From Mesocentrotus franciscanus (lineage: Eukaryota; Echinodermata; Echinoidea; Camarodonta; Strongylocentrotidae), in contig CP137670.1 of NCBI GenBank assembly GCA_037976565.1, forward strand, positions 14,223,216 through 14,287,215: DNA of 64,000 bases. Direction: 5' to 3'. Below the pieces are notes generated by a model. It was not told the origin of the DNA. It saw nothing but the letters and a program-made list of their open reading frames with translations, and searched no databases. This document shows, in pieces, positions 53,343 to 62,949 of this stretch; within the stretch, counting starts at the first letter, position 1, and every line of letters begins with the position of its first letter. Made by a program: the position numbers and the translations under genes.

Positions 53343-53894
53343 AATACTTAATCCTAACCTAGCTAACTCTGAACTTTATTTTGATCCCAATTGCAACCTT
53401 AACCCTTGTAACTTTGACGAATTAAAACCCGGAACAATTGTCGCTGGAAAGATGTTATTTATAATTATTATGTTGTTTTGCAACACAATGGCTTTGCAAA
53501 TTTTCTCCTTGACGACCCTTTTAATACGGGTATAATTATGAAGATACATATAAAATGTTTGAAATATATACATCGACTCTAGTAAATGCAATTCATAAAA
53601 TACTCAAATTCATGTACACTATAAGGTCGGGATGTTATCGTTAATGAATAAGACAATACAGCTTGGAAATTATGCATGTCAATCGATTTTCCGAATAGAT
53701 ATGTTACTAAGTTTATACATACTTCTTGAAGAAAATTGTCTTTTAACAAGTGAAAATATTGCTAGAGGCTTGAACAACAAAGCAAGAACTAATTTATGCA
53801 AAGTGAATTCTATCAATAGAGATGAGCGGGTGAATCGAATAGTTGATAACCAAGGGCTCGGGAGAGATACATGCATAACTTGAACGGTGAATTG
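53343..53894. other. unit 3 sequence with two intact transposon target sites
   Basis: Homologous to 34135-34260 and 36808-37020. The site CGTTAATGAATAAG (about 53638) is the empty counterpart of the two TTAA insertions in unit 1. The 83-codon ORF at 53632 is not conserved as coding in unit 1. Confidence 0.55.
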
Positions 53895-54400
53895 CCGTTT
53901 GGTCTACAACCAGCGTGTTTACTTTCCATATGGTCTCATAATCATTTCGTCTACGTAACATTTGGTCTAATGACCATTTGGGGTAATAATCATTTGGTCT
54001 AATTTCCATTAGGTCTAATCTCCAATAAGTTTACTACCCATTTGGTCTTTCACTCCTGTGGTCATTTGCCAGTTGGATTAATTCCCTATTTGTCTAATCC
54101 ATATTGTTTGTGTACTATCCATACGGTCTAATAATCATTTAATCATAAATAAAAGCAATAATTTAATGATTATTAGACCTTATATGTATGGTAGACGAAA
54201 TGGGCATTAGACAAACTAGGACTTAGACAGACAGGCAATTAGACCAAATGAGTGATGAACTAAATGGGTAGTAGACTTATTGCATGGAGATTAAGCCAAT
54301 GGAAATTAGACCAAATGACTATTAGCCCAAATGGTCATTCAACCAAATGATAAGTAGACGATACGATTATTGGACCATGTGGATAGTAGACTGTGTGTGC
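53895..54400. repeat. ~500-bp word-level foldback of GGTCTAAT/ATTAGACC (fullest copy)
   Basis: The left arm has about ten TTTGGTCTAAT-, TTAGGTCTAAT- or TACGGTCTAAT-type words separated by 8-12 bp. The centre is AATCATAAATAAAAGC. The right arm has the inverse words ATTAGACCAAATG, TTAGACAAAC, GTAGACGAAAT. Neither arm is a simple tandem repeat, yet they mirror each other word by word. Confidence 0.75.
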
Positions 54401-54777
54401 CTCGCACATTATAATTCTGACGAAAGTCAACTGTTGAACTCCACTGCTTGTCCCATTAGTCTACTGAAGCATTCAAACGGTTAAGGAAGACGATTTATGG
54501 ATATCACATCAAATCTGAAATTCGGTAGCCGAGATGGGAGGCTGGACGTCTAGAGTGCCACTAGTCAATTGTAGGAAGATGTATACTCCTTTAAAGGGGA
54601 TGTCAGAAGTTGATGACTCTAATAAATCTTCTCCCTAAGATGCGAAGAATTCTCTCACAAAATCCTTCCGTTTCTGTTGAAAGTCAATGACATGAAAAGT
54701 AACAAACACATAAGTAGTGCAGTGAGGCTTTAATACAATAATAATTTTAGTTGAAATCACTATTTGATACTGATAAG

Positions 54778-54812
<35 letters not shown>

Positions 54813-55265
54813 CGGCTTTGATTGGTCAAAGTAAACAAAACTGTAATAAATCTTCAGATTAAAGCTACATTTTCGTATTTGGAAAGGTTAAAGGAATACA
54901 GAAATACAAGAAGAAATATCAACTTAAATAATTTAAAGAAATTTCACCACCCTTTCATTTTACTAGGCAATTTATTGATTATGTAGTTAATTATTCATTA
55001 TTTAGTTTGTATGTATTTAGTAATTTCTTTATTCTAATCTGGAATTGTTCTCTAATATGATAGCAGGCCTTCTGAAATAATTGTTTGATGATCGAAGTAT
55101 GGGTGGGCTTCCTTTAAAGACAGCCCTGCTAAGTGATTTTTTCCTTCTTTTTCTTTTACCGTCTTGTGTAAACATAAATGAAACAAAATAAACAAAACAA
55201 AATGACTCACGTTTTGCTTGCAAGGCTCAGCCTCCCACACCTTCCATTTTTTGGCTCGAACAAGG
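54401..55265. other. 3' flank of gene copy 3, with (TA)n
   Basis: Matches the flanks of copies 1 and 2. (AT)n at 54780-54810. Minus-strand AATAAA complement at 55028-55033, probably the polyadenylation signal of copy 3. Confidence 0.6.
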
Positions 55266-55266
55266 A

Positions 55267-55584
55267 TCAGATCACCAGTATTTGCCTTCCTCGCTTTCGA
55301 TAGTCGTAATCACAAACCTCTGAATCGTAGGTACTTTCCGTGCACTTTTTCACTCTTATTGTTACTGGTATGTTGTTAGATACGGTAAATTTCAAAGATT
55401 CTCCAGCTTCGATGAGGGAATGATTTTTTCCTTCGGGAAGTTTGGCGTGCTCGACGGTAACAAAGATGGCATGCTCTGTGCCGTTTGCGACGATGATATG
55501 CTCGTCCATGAAACGCTTGAAGAGGACTATCATTGAACCGATAGCTGCGGCTGCCGTAAAACCTCCAGCTATTAAGAGTGCCAT
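55267..55584 (-). CDS. small TM/beta-domain protein, tandem family copy 3
   Basis: 105 aa; function not recognised. ATG at 55582-55584. Residues 1-22 are a hydrophobic helix (MALLIAGGFTAAAAIGSMIV), then LFKRFMDEH, then IIVANGTEHAIFVTVEHAKL, a 3-residue insertion (PEG) relative to the others, GESLKFTVSNN, PVTIRVKKC, STYDSEVCDYDY. It keeps the NGT sequon and both Cys. Like copy 1 it lacks 7 nt present in copy 2 and ends KRGRQILVI. Downstream the alternative frame still reads a degenerate ATTGDLILVRAK-like segment, so the sequence beyond the stop remains similar between copies. Preceded by the palindrome at 55617 and followed by AATAAA at 55028. Confidence 0.74.
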   Translation of the reverse strand: MALLIAGGFTAAAAIGSMIVLFKRFMDEHIIVANGTEHAIFVTVEHAKLPEGKNHSLIEAGESLKFTVSNNIPVTIRVKKCTESTYDSEVCDYDYRKRGRQILVI

Positions 55585-55616
55585 TCTTAGAAAATCCTTT
55601 TAAGTTGATAAACGCA

Positions 55617-55631
55617 CGATATATTATATCG
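55617..55631 (-). promoter_or_regulatory. conserved palindrome CGATATATTATATCG upstream of copy 3
   Basis: Identical to the copy 1 palindrome and 33-47 bp upstream of the ATG. Its preservation in diverged flanks hints at a core-promoter role; this is inference. Confidence 0.4.
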
Positions 55632-56116
55632 AAAAATGTATGGTTCAATGTTAAGATAGCAGCTCAGATTACAACGACAAGTTGGACGATGAAGGTAGCA
55701 AATGTTTTCACTAATCATCAGCTCGAAGTTTAATGTGTTATTTTATCACAACATTAGTCACTGGCGTATTGTTGGTCTAACCGAAGAGGATATGGGGGGC
55801 GTCATGATGCCATGGACGTCAGCTGTCTTACTAGATGGATGTTCAAAGCAAGTAAATGAAGGGGAAGGTGTTATGATTTTTGTTCACATTGTTTTTCAAT
55901 GTTCCCTCTCCTTCTTTTTCCTCTTCTCGCCATTTAGTGGGGCATGCATGTGCCCCATGCATGCATGCACCCCGCCAGATATGTACTAACGAACGCAGCT
56001 GACTTCCTATGTCGACAAACTGGAACCTCATAATCGTATTTCGCAATTTCTCTTCTCGTTATCTCATCCAGAACTGTATTAACTTCGTAATACTTTAACC
56101 CCGAGGGAATTCTGTT

Positions 56117-56587
56117 AAAGGGAAAGTCCACTCTGATGCTAAGTGGGTTTTAAATTCATAGAAGCAGAACAATGAGAGGAACAGGTCAGTGAAAGTTATG
56201 AGAATATTCTGATTCAAATTAAGAAAGTTGACTTTTTGAAGTTGCGATCAGTCAAACACAAATTGGCAACTCTGTGACGTATATTGCGAGCTCCTCTTCC
56301 ATTTGCTCTGGACTCGATCTGTACCCCCCAAAATCAGAAATTTCGATTTTCCATCACAAATTTTGTTCAATCATGCATGCACCCGAAATATAATAATAGC
56401 AAATATGTTTCTGTACAACCCCTATATGGAAAAAAATATATTCTGTCATCTGTAACGAATTAAATGAAAGCTAATAAAATGTTATGTACAGAGCATAGTT
56501 TTGTTATTTTTAATCATAATTCGCTCAAACTAACACTGACATGTTCGTTTCATTATACTCCTTCTATCAGGGTGGACTTCCCCTTTA
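56117..56587. mobile_element. MITE with AAAGGGAAAGTCCACTC ends, unit 3 copy
   Basis: Orthologous to 39211-39694 and 48627-49077. The right end is GGTGGACTTCCCCTTTA. Interior words AGTTGACTTTTTGAAGTTGC and GTGACGTATATTGCGAGCTC match unit 2. Confidence 0.75.
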
Positions 56588-57020
56588 CTTACGAAAAACA
56601 TATTTTTCTTCTCCAATTTTCCTTAACATTTCTGTTTGCATTGAAAGTGAGTTATTCTTGGTCTGGAGACTTCCTTGAATAATCTTTTTGTTTACTTTTA
56701 GGTAGAGAATTATTTTTTTGTTAAATGTAATTAGAGTCTTTGGGTGATGCAAGTGTCATTTAAGGACTTTCTCCTTATGCGGAAAAGACAGAGCATTACA
56801 TAAAGCTTGTTGGTCAGAAAACTGAAGAAAAACCGGTGATTAACAACACCTGTTATTGGGTAAACACCCGAACGGTGTCAATTTCCCCATGAGATCCCAC
56901 TCGATCCTGATTTTGAACAGATGAAGTATAGTCGCACTCTTTTAACAAGAGTAAACATTTCAGACTTAAAATGAATAAGAATAAAAGTAAGTTAAGTACG
57001 TAACTTACGAATAAGTAACT
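56588..57020. other. unit 3 sequence, no gene; contains an intact TTAA target
   Basis: Shared with units 1 and 2. GTAAGTTAAGTACGTAAC (56988-57004) is the uninterrupted counterpart of the piggyBac-like insertion 40034-42305. Confidence 0.6.
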
Positions 57021-57418
57021 AGGCTTACAGCGTATCCACGCACAAAAAAAATTATCCCGAAACTCTATCAAGAAAAGTCGTATAAAGAATCATCGTATAG
57101 CAAACACAGCGTCCACACACACAAGAACAAGTATTCCCGAAACTCTACAGCGAAACATCGTATATAGGTGCGCAGTTTGCTACTGCGGTCATGAAACGGA
57201 AGCGGAAATGAGCGGGTCAGGTCTCCTTTCGCGCGCGGTCACGTTAAGCCCCGCCCAATACCGTTCTTGTTCGACCTTACGTCCACACACGAAACATTCT
57301 GTGATACTTTATCAAGTTCTAGTTCGAAACGATGCCCATACCCTAGTTTTCGTTATACGACGTTTGTTTATACGACGTATCGTTATTAGCAAGCGTACAC
57401 ACACACACACACGCACAC

Positions 57419-57463
<45 letters not shown>

Positions 57464-57553
57464 TTCACCGTATGGCTATCCCGAAACGGTACAGCTAAAC
57501 CGTTTCGGGATAGCTATACGATGAATTTGTGTTGTGTGGACACGGGGTATTAG
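57021..57553. mobile_element. unit 3-specific insertion with degenerate inverted ends and CA microsatellite
   Basis: Unit 2 reads AAGTAACTAATGAAC through this point. In unit 3 the block starts AGGCTTACAGCGTATCCACG and ends GTGTGGACACGGGGTATTAG; the ends are imperfect inverted repeats. It includes (CA)n at 57400-57461 and a CCGAAACGGTACAGCTAAAC palindrome (57482-57512). ATCCCGAAAC words repeat in it. Confidence 0.7.
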
Positions 57554-57643
57554 AACTAACTATTACTAAGTTTAACTTTAAATAAATAAATACCTACATA
57601 AATGCATGGATAAATATCGACATGAATAGAAATAGTTGAAATA

Positions 57644-57834
57644 CAGTCAAACCTGTCTATAGTGACCGCCCAAGGGAAACACAAAAAGTGGTCTTTGTAG
57701 ACAGGTGGTCTTTGTAGACAGGTTCCTTTAGTACATGTTTCAATGAGAAACCATTTCCAAGAAAAAACAAAAAATGTGGTCTTTGTAGACAGGTGGTCTT
57801 TGTAGACAGGTGGTCACTAAAGCAGGTTTGACTG
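57644..57834. mobile_element. MITE CAGTCAAACCTG...CAGGTTTGACTG with GTGGTCTTTGTAGACAG tandem words
   Basis: Terminal CAGTCAAACCTGTCTATAGT and CACTAAAGCAGGTTTGACTG are inverted. GTGGTCTTTGTAGACAG occurs four to five times. The site is uninterrupted in units 1 and 2. Tc1/mariner-like by its ends, but the TA duplication is not clean. Confidence 0.8.
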
Positions 57835-58047
57835 TTCATATATATACAGGGGGAGATCAGTATACATCTTTACGACGAGAGAGTTTCATAATAAAGACAC
57901 ACGCCAGTTTCCTTTTCTGCAATTGTATACGTTTATTACGACAACGTAACAAAGGTACATGTACATTTACGACAAACACAAATTCATATACCACTATGTT
58001 TCTTTCTTGTTTCTTTAGCATAGAGGGCGCTTTTTACATGTTGTGGG

Positions 58048-59835
58048 CAGTGCCGTATATATAGAGAGTCTGGCCAACTAAACAATAGGCGCCATGTTGT
58101 TACCCTGTGCAGAGTGCGCGCGCTCAAGCGCGCGAACGTGCAATGTCATTGTACATAGCACACTATACGCAAAGACGTTTTGTTTAGAAATACAACCGAC
58201 AGTTTTGATTGGATGTTGTGACAGGGGGGGGGGGGAGAAGAGAAAAATAATCAAGGGGAGAGAGAGAGAGAGAGGAGGGTGGAAGGGTATTAAAGAAAAG
58301 GAGTGAGAGGGCAGAAGGGAAAATAACAGCAAGATAAAGGGAAGAGAGGGGTGGTGGTGGGGGAGATAAAAAAGGTGGATGGAAATTTGAAAGAGGGAAG
58401 TGATGGATGACAGTTGGGAAGAAACAAATTAAACATCTATTAAGAGAGAGAGAGAGAGGGATAGAGGGAAGTAGAGAGAGGGACAAAAGAAAAGAAGATG
58501 GATGGAGATTTGAAGAGGGAAATGAGGTTGGGAGGGAGGGAGTGAGAGAGAGAGACAGAGAGAGAAGAAGGGTGTAAGGGTATTAAAAAGAGGGAAGTGA
58601 GAGGGCAGAAGGGGAGAGAAGAGCAAGATAAAGGACATAAAGAGAGAGAGAGAGAGAGAGGGGGAGGGGTAGAGGAAAAGAAAGATGGATGGAAATTTGA
58701 AAGAGGGAAATGAGGGCGACTGTTGGGAAGAAAAATATCAAACATCTACATGTAAAACAAACATAATATTAGATCAAAAACATCAGCACCCCACACTACC
58801 TCCAGGCACCTTACAATGCGTTTCCACAAACGACAAGCATACTGTATTTATTCAAAATACACACACATGACCCAAAACAGAGGAAAGATGGCAACTTTCA
58901 AGACAAAGTTAATCACTGAATGTAAATAAATTATTTAAATTAAACAGTCAATAGAATTGTAATAGTACTACATTTATTAACTGTCACTAGTACATGTATA
59001 ATAAAATGTACAATATATATAATTCTGTACATGGGGGGGGGATGCCCATTTCAACAACAAAACATGTTCACATGTGTAACGATAGGATATATGAAATTAT
59101 GAAACCATCTCAAGGTACATGCAACTGTTATGTTTTAATGTGGATAGTGTCCAAATAAGTATTCCGAAATTATGTATCGTGTAGACAATAGTTTCAAATT
59201 AACAAAAATGACATAAAGCCCTAAAAACACATGTGAGTGCATCTGAATTTTAAGAGAGTGATCCTTATGATAGTTACATACCAAATATGAACCTGGTCAG
59301 TTTAATCATTAAAAATATATAATGAATTGATAAAAATGTGTGTAATAAAATGTTGGATCTATGGACTGACAAATGAAAAGATCATCACACCAGCATACAA
59401 CTGACCCCCCACCAAACAAACAACACTTGAAAAATTCCATGCATTGTCTCATCTCACATACCACAAACAACATAGTTATCAAATGTCTACCCCATTGAGA
59501 ATTTTGCACGTGCTCCTTCCTCCAAGACCTTCGAGATACAAGTTTAAATGTATAGTATCTGTTTATGAGATAAACGTTATCTTCTTTCTTGTTTCTGTGT
59601 CATAAAAGTAGAATAAAATTACAGTAGGCCTACAAAAAAAACCTTGCACAAGTCGACCTTTGAACAGCAAGGCATAGTATTATCAAACTATCACAATGGA
59701 AATAGAAAGCAGCTGTCCAAAAGGTAGATACTGGGTAACAACATGGCGCCGTGTAATCACGGGACCAGATATTGACCAATCACAGCCCACTAGCCGAAAA
59801 CCGGGTTGGCCAGACTCTCTATATATACGGCACTG
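58048..59835. mobile_element. 1788-bp hAT-like element with perfect 28-bp ends and 8-bp duplication
   Basis: CAGTGCCGTATATATAGAGA (continuing GTCTGGCC) at the left is the exact complement of the right end ending TATATATACGGCACTG. GTTGTGGG flanks both sides (58040-58047 and 59836-59843). Units 1 and 2 have the empty site (TTTGTGGGGAATACTGCC near 42661). Inside: subterminal GCGCCATGTTGTTACC and GGTAACAACATGGCGC are also inverted. GA-rich tracts at 58215-58670 give spurious ORFs. The rest is single-copy. No transposase seen. Confidence 0.9.
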
Positions 59836-59843
59836 GTTGTGGG

Positions 59844-59879
59844 CAGAGCCATCTATACACATCTATATAGATGGCTCTG
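59844..59879. mobile_element. 36-bp palindromic insertion at the same 8-bp target
   Basis: CAGAGCCATCTATA ... TATAGATGGCTCTG, flanked by GTTGTGGG on both sides (59836-59843 and 59880-59887), directly beside the 1788-bp element. Three GTTGTGGG copies therefore separate two insertions. It begins CAG and ends CTG like other hAT-type ends. Confidence 0.82.
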
Positions 59880-59887
59880 GTTGTGGG

Positions 59888-60997
59888 GAATACTGCCGAA
59901 GGATAAGTTTGTAAAAGTAAAACTATAAAGAAGGAAATGGACATCTAGGGATCGAGGGCAATTGATAGAGGGATAAGAAAATCGCGCATATTTGAAATAT
60001 ATACATTTTCAACTTAGCAGGGAAGTGGGCACTTAAAAAAGATCATAGGAAAATTTAATTGTGATAGCGAGCAAGAAAAACACCCACAACATTAACATTT
60101 TATATTGTGCGACTCAAACTCTAATTACAGTCTTAAAACACAGGCAGTTTCAAATTTTACAAGCAGTGATATGTGATGGTACCTCTATTTTTTATTCGGA
60201 TTCCAAACGCCCTCTATGTCAAGAATTGCACAGCAGCTATTCATAATGAAAGCTTTATTTCTTTTTATATATGCATTACTATACATAACACAATATTATG
60301 TAAAACAGTGATATCTCCACAATTTAATTATCTTTTTCATTCCAAATCATGGTACATGTTTAAAATATGATAGAGACATGCAAATATTCTCCAGCAGAAG
60401 AAACACAAAATAAGAGAAAAAAGGGGAGCACAATAAACAGGGTCTTTCAAACATATATATAACAAGAATTTACCTCACAAAATTGGAGATCATGTTTATA
60501 ATGAGAATAGACTAAATGTACAATATAATGAATTTCTCTTAAAAATGAATATATAAATAGCATATCATAATTTGACAATATAGGCTACAGCATCAATGGA
60601 AGAATAGTTTATTTATAATCGCTTGCTTCATTAGTTTACAAGAACTGTTCACAAGGCAGCTAACCATGCACGGAGATTCAACTAAAGAAGGCAATGGGGA
60701 CATGCCAATGCACACTCTATGGGCATGTTCCAACGGCAGATAGTGGGTTAATAATCACCATGACAGGGTTGTGTCCAACCCTAAAAACATTTACACTTTG
60801 AACAATTTCTAAAATCCCCCTTTATGCTCGTTTATTATGCATTTTGGGGGAAGTTTGGGAGAGAAAGAGAATGTCATGATCTAATCATGGACCTACTATG
60901 ATCTAATACACACAACCATATTTGGAAACTGACAGATACATAGAAAGAGAGAGAGAGAGAGAGAAATGGAAATAAATGTTATGATATGCCATACACA
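59888..60997. other. unit 3 sequence, no gene seen
   Basis: Homologous to 42670-43560 and 50700-51780 (GGACATCT, ACACAGGCAGTTTCAAATTT, GGGGAGCACAATAAACAGGG, CACCATGACAGGGTTGTGTC). (GA)n at 60945-60963. Confidence 0.55.
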
Positions 60998-62069
60998 CCC
61001 ATAGGAAAGAAATGAGCCTGCCGCATACTCCTACGGCAGACCTTCCGCAGATCTGCAGCAGACCTGCTGCAGACAGTCATCTTTTTCACATGCAAATTAG
61101 TTTTGCCGCAGACTTTCCGCACCCTTGCCGCAGACTCTTTCAGTATGATGAAGAGTCTGCGACACGTCTGCCGCAGACTCTTCATCATGGATATTCATAG
61201 AAAAGGCTATGACAAAGAGTCTGTGGCAGACCTGTCGCAGACACTTCATCATGAATATTCATAGAAAAGGCTATGACAAAGAGTCTGCGGCAGATCTGCC
61301 GCAGACTCTTCATCATGAATATCCATATCCCATATAGACCTGCTGCAGACTTTCCGCATACTCTTTCATGTCCACCCCAGTGGAAGTGGCAATTATTAAA
61401 GTATGCAGTCTTGCAGGAATGCTGCTGGAGAGCCATGGCATGCATTGCATCATTACATTCTAGCACCTTGAAGTAGAAACAGGCAGAATTGCTTCAAAAA
61501 TTCTACAAATGTAGGTTTAGCACAATGCAGAAGTAGAGGTACAGGTAGAATACAATAACTGCATACACATAGTGCAGAGTAGAGTCACAGATCCATGCTA
61601 CTGTGCACACATTACACAAGAGTTACAACAAAAAGTGAGTTAGTGGGGCTGAAGATAAGATCACATGGCACAACTAAAGAGTTTGAAACAGCTAGTCCGT
61701 TAATTCCTCAGTCTCCTCGGTATGGAACAAATTCCTCTCATGGTACCAGTTAGAAATTGAAGTAAATTACATATTGTTTGGTTTGACAGAAGCTAAAAGA
61801 CAAGTAAAAGTGCCTATATAACACAGGAATTTACAACCTCATGGTATCGTTGGTTGCATGGTCCTCCAAAATAGCCACCTATAGCCTTGCCGCAGACTTT
61901 ATAATTTCCCACTTTTCTGTGGCAGATCTGCCGCAGACTGTTCCTGTGGCATGCTGGTATGCGGCAAGTCTGCAACAAAATTTCTTTCTGCCGCATACTT
62001 CGGCATACTCTTTGCCGCAGACTTATAGTCTGCGGCAGGTCTGCGGCATATTTTTTGCTTTCCTATGGG
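60998..62069. mobile_element. 1072-bp element CCCATAGGAAAG...CTTTCCTATGGG with CTGCCGCAGAC arrays
   Basis: The inverted ends CCCATAGGAAAG and CTTTCCTATGGG interrupt CATACACA|CATTATACA, which is intact in unit 1 (43563-43580); the duplication is CA or CAC. Both flanks inside (61015-61360 and 61885-62050) are filled with TCTGCCGCAGAC/GTCTGCGGCAG words in varying spacing, with a tandem AGACTCTTCATCATGAATAT (and variants) repeat of about 70 bp. The middle (61380-61870) is single-copy and has no gene. Confidence 0.85.
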
Positions 62070-62719
62070 CACATTATACATCTTATACCTTCAATAGATG
62101 AAACACCATGGTTGAACAGGCCACTGATTTGGGCATAAATGTTCTAGTATTTTAGCATGCACTTATAATAATACAGCCTACACAAATACAACATAGCATC
62201 CATTTAAAGCATTAGTTACAGATAAAGTTTCTGAATTTTACATAAATGTACAAGCACATACACAACTGAGCAAAATCATCAAAGAAAAAAATATATCCCA
62301 TAGGATAGAAGTATGATGATTAAAAAAGAATATTATCATGATATTATGATAATACCAAAAAAAATCTCTATATAGTTTGTTTTCATGAAACTGGTTTCTT
62401 CAGACTATTTCATGATGATGTTGGATATTAGATCATAATACTTTCCAGTACCAACTCCTGTTTAAAGGTGTTAAAACAAAGTTAAGTGACAATGCTTAAT
62501 TTAATCAGGTACGTTGAGATTGAAAAGCCCAAAATTTAATGATAGTTTCAATTCTAGAATATCGTATTAAAAAAGTGAATAAGTTTAATATTCTAAAGAA
62601 ACTAAAGAGAAACTATATTCCCTGCTTTCAAATTTACGAACATTTGCATAGGATGAGGGTGAAAATATATTCACGAAAATAACATAATTTACACATGTAT
62701 ACAACATAAGGCAAGGAAC
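62070..62719. other. right part of unit 3, no gene seen
   Basis: Matches 43575-44560 and 51820-52460 (TTCAATAGATGAAACACCATGG, TACTTTCCAGTACCAACTCC, GCATAGGATGAGGGTGAAAA). Confidence 0.55.
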
Positions 62720-62930
62720 ACAATGACATCAACATGAACAGGAATGATGTCACAATACACAAGCAAGATGTCACAATACAAAGGAGTGATGTCACTGTTC
62801 CCAGGTCCCAATATTGAGGTGTGACATCACAATGCAAAATAGTGACTTCACAATGCAAGAGAGTGACATCTATTCAAAGGGGCAACATCACAATGGAAAA
62901 GGGTAACATTACAATGCACACGATTGCTAA
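62720..62930. repeat. TGATGTCA-core minisatellite, unit 3 end
   Basis: AATGATGTCACAATACACAA, GGAGTGATGTCACTG and then the inverse GTGACATCACAATGCAAAA words. The longest of the three arrays. Confidence 0.75.
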
Positions 62931-62949
62931 TGCTAATTTATTCCCACTC

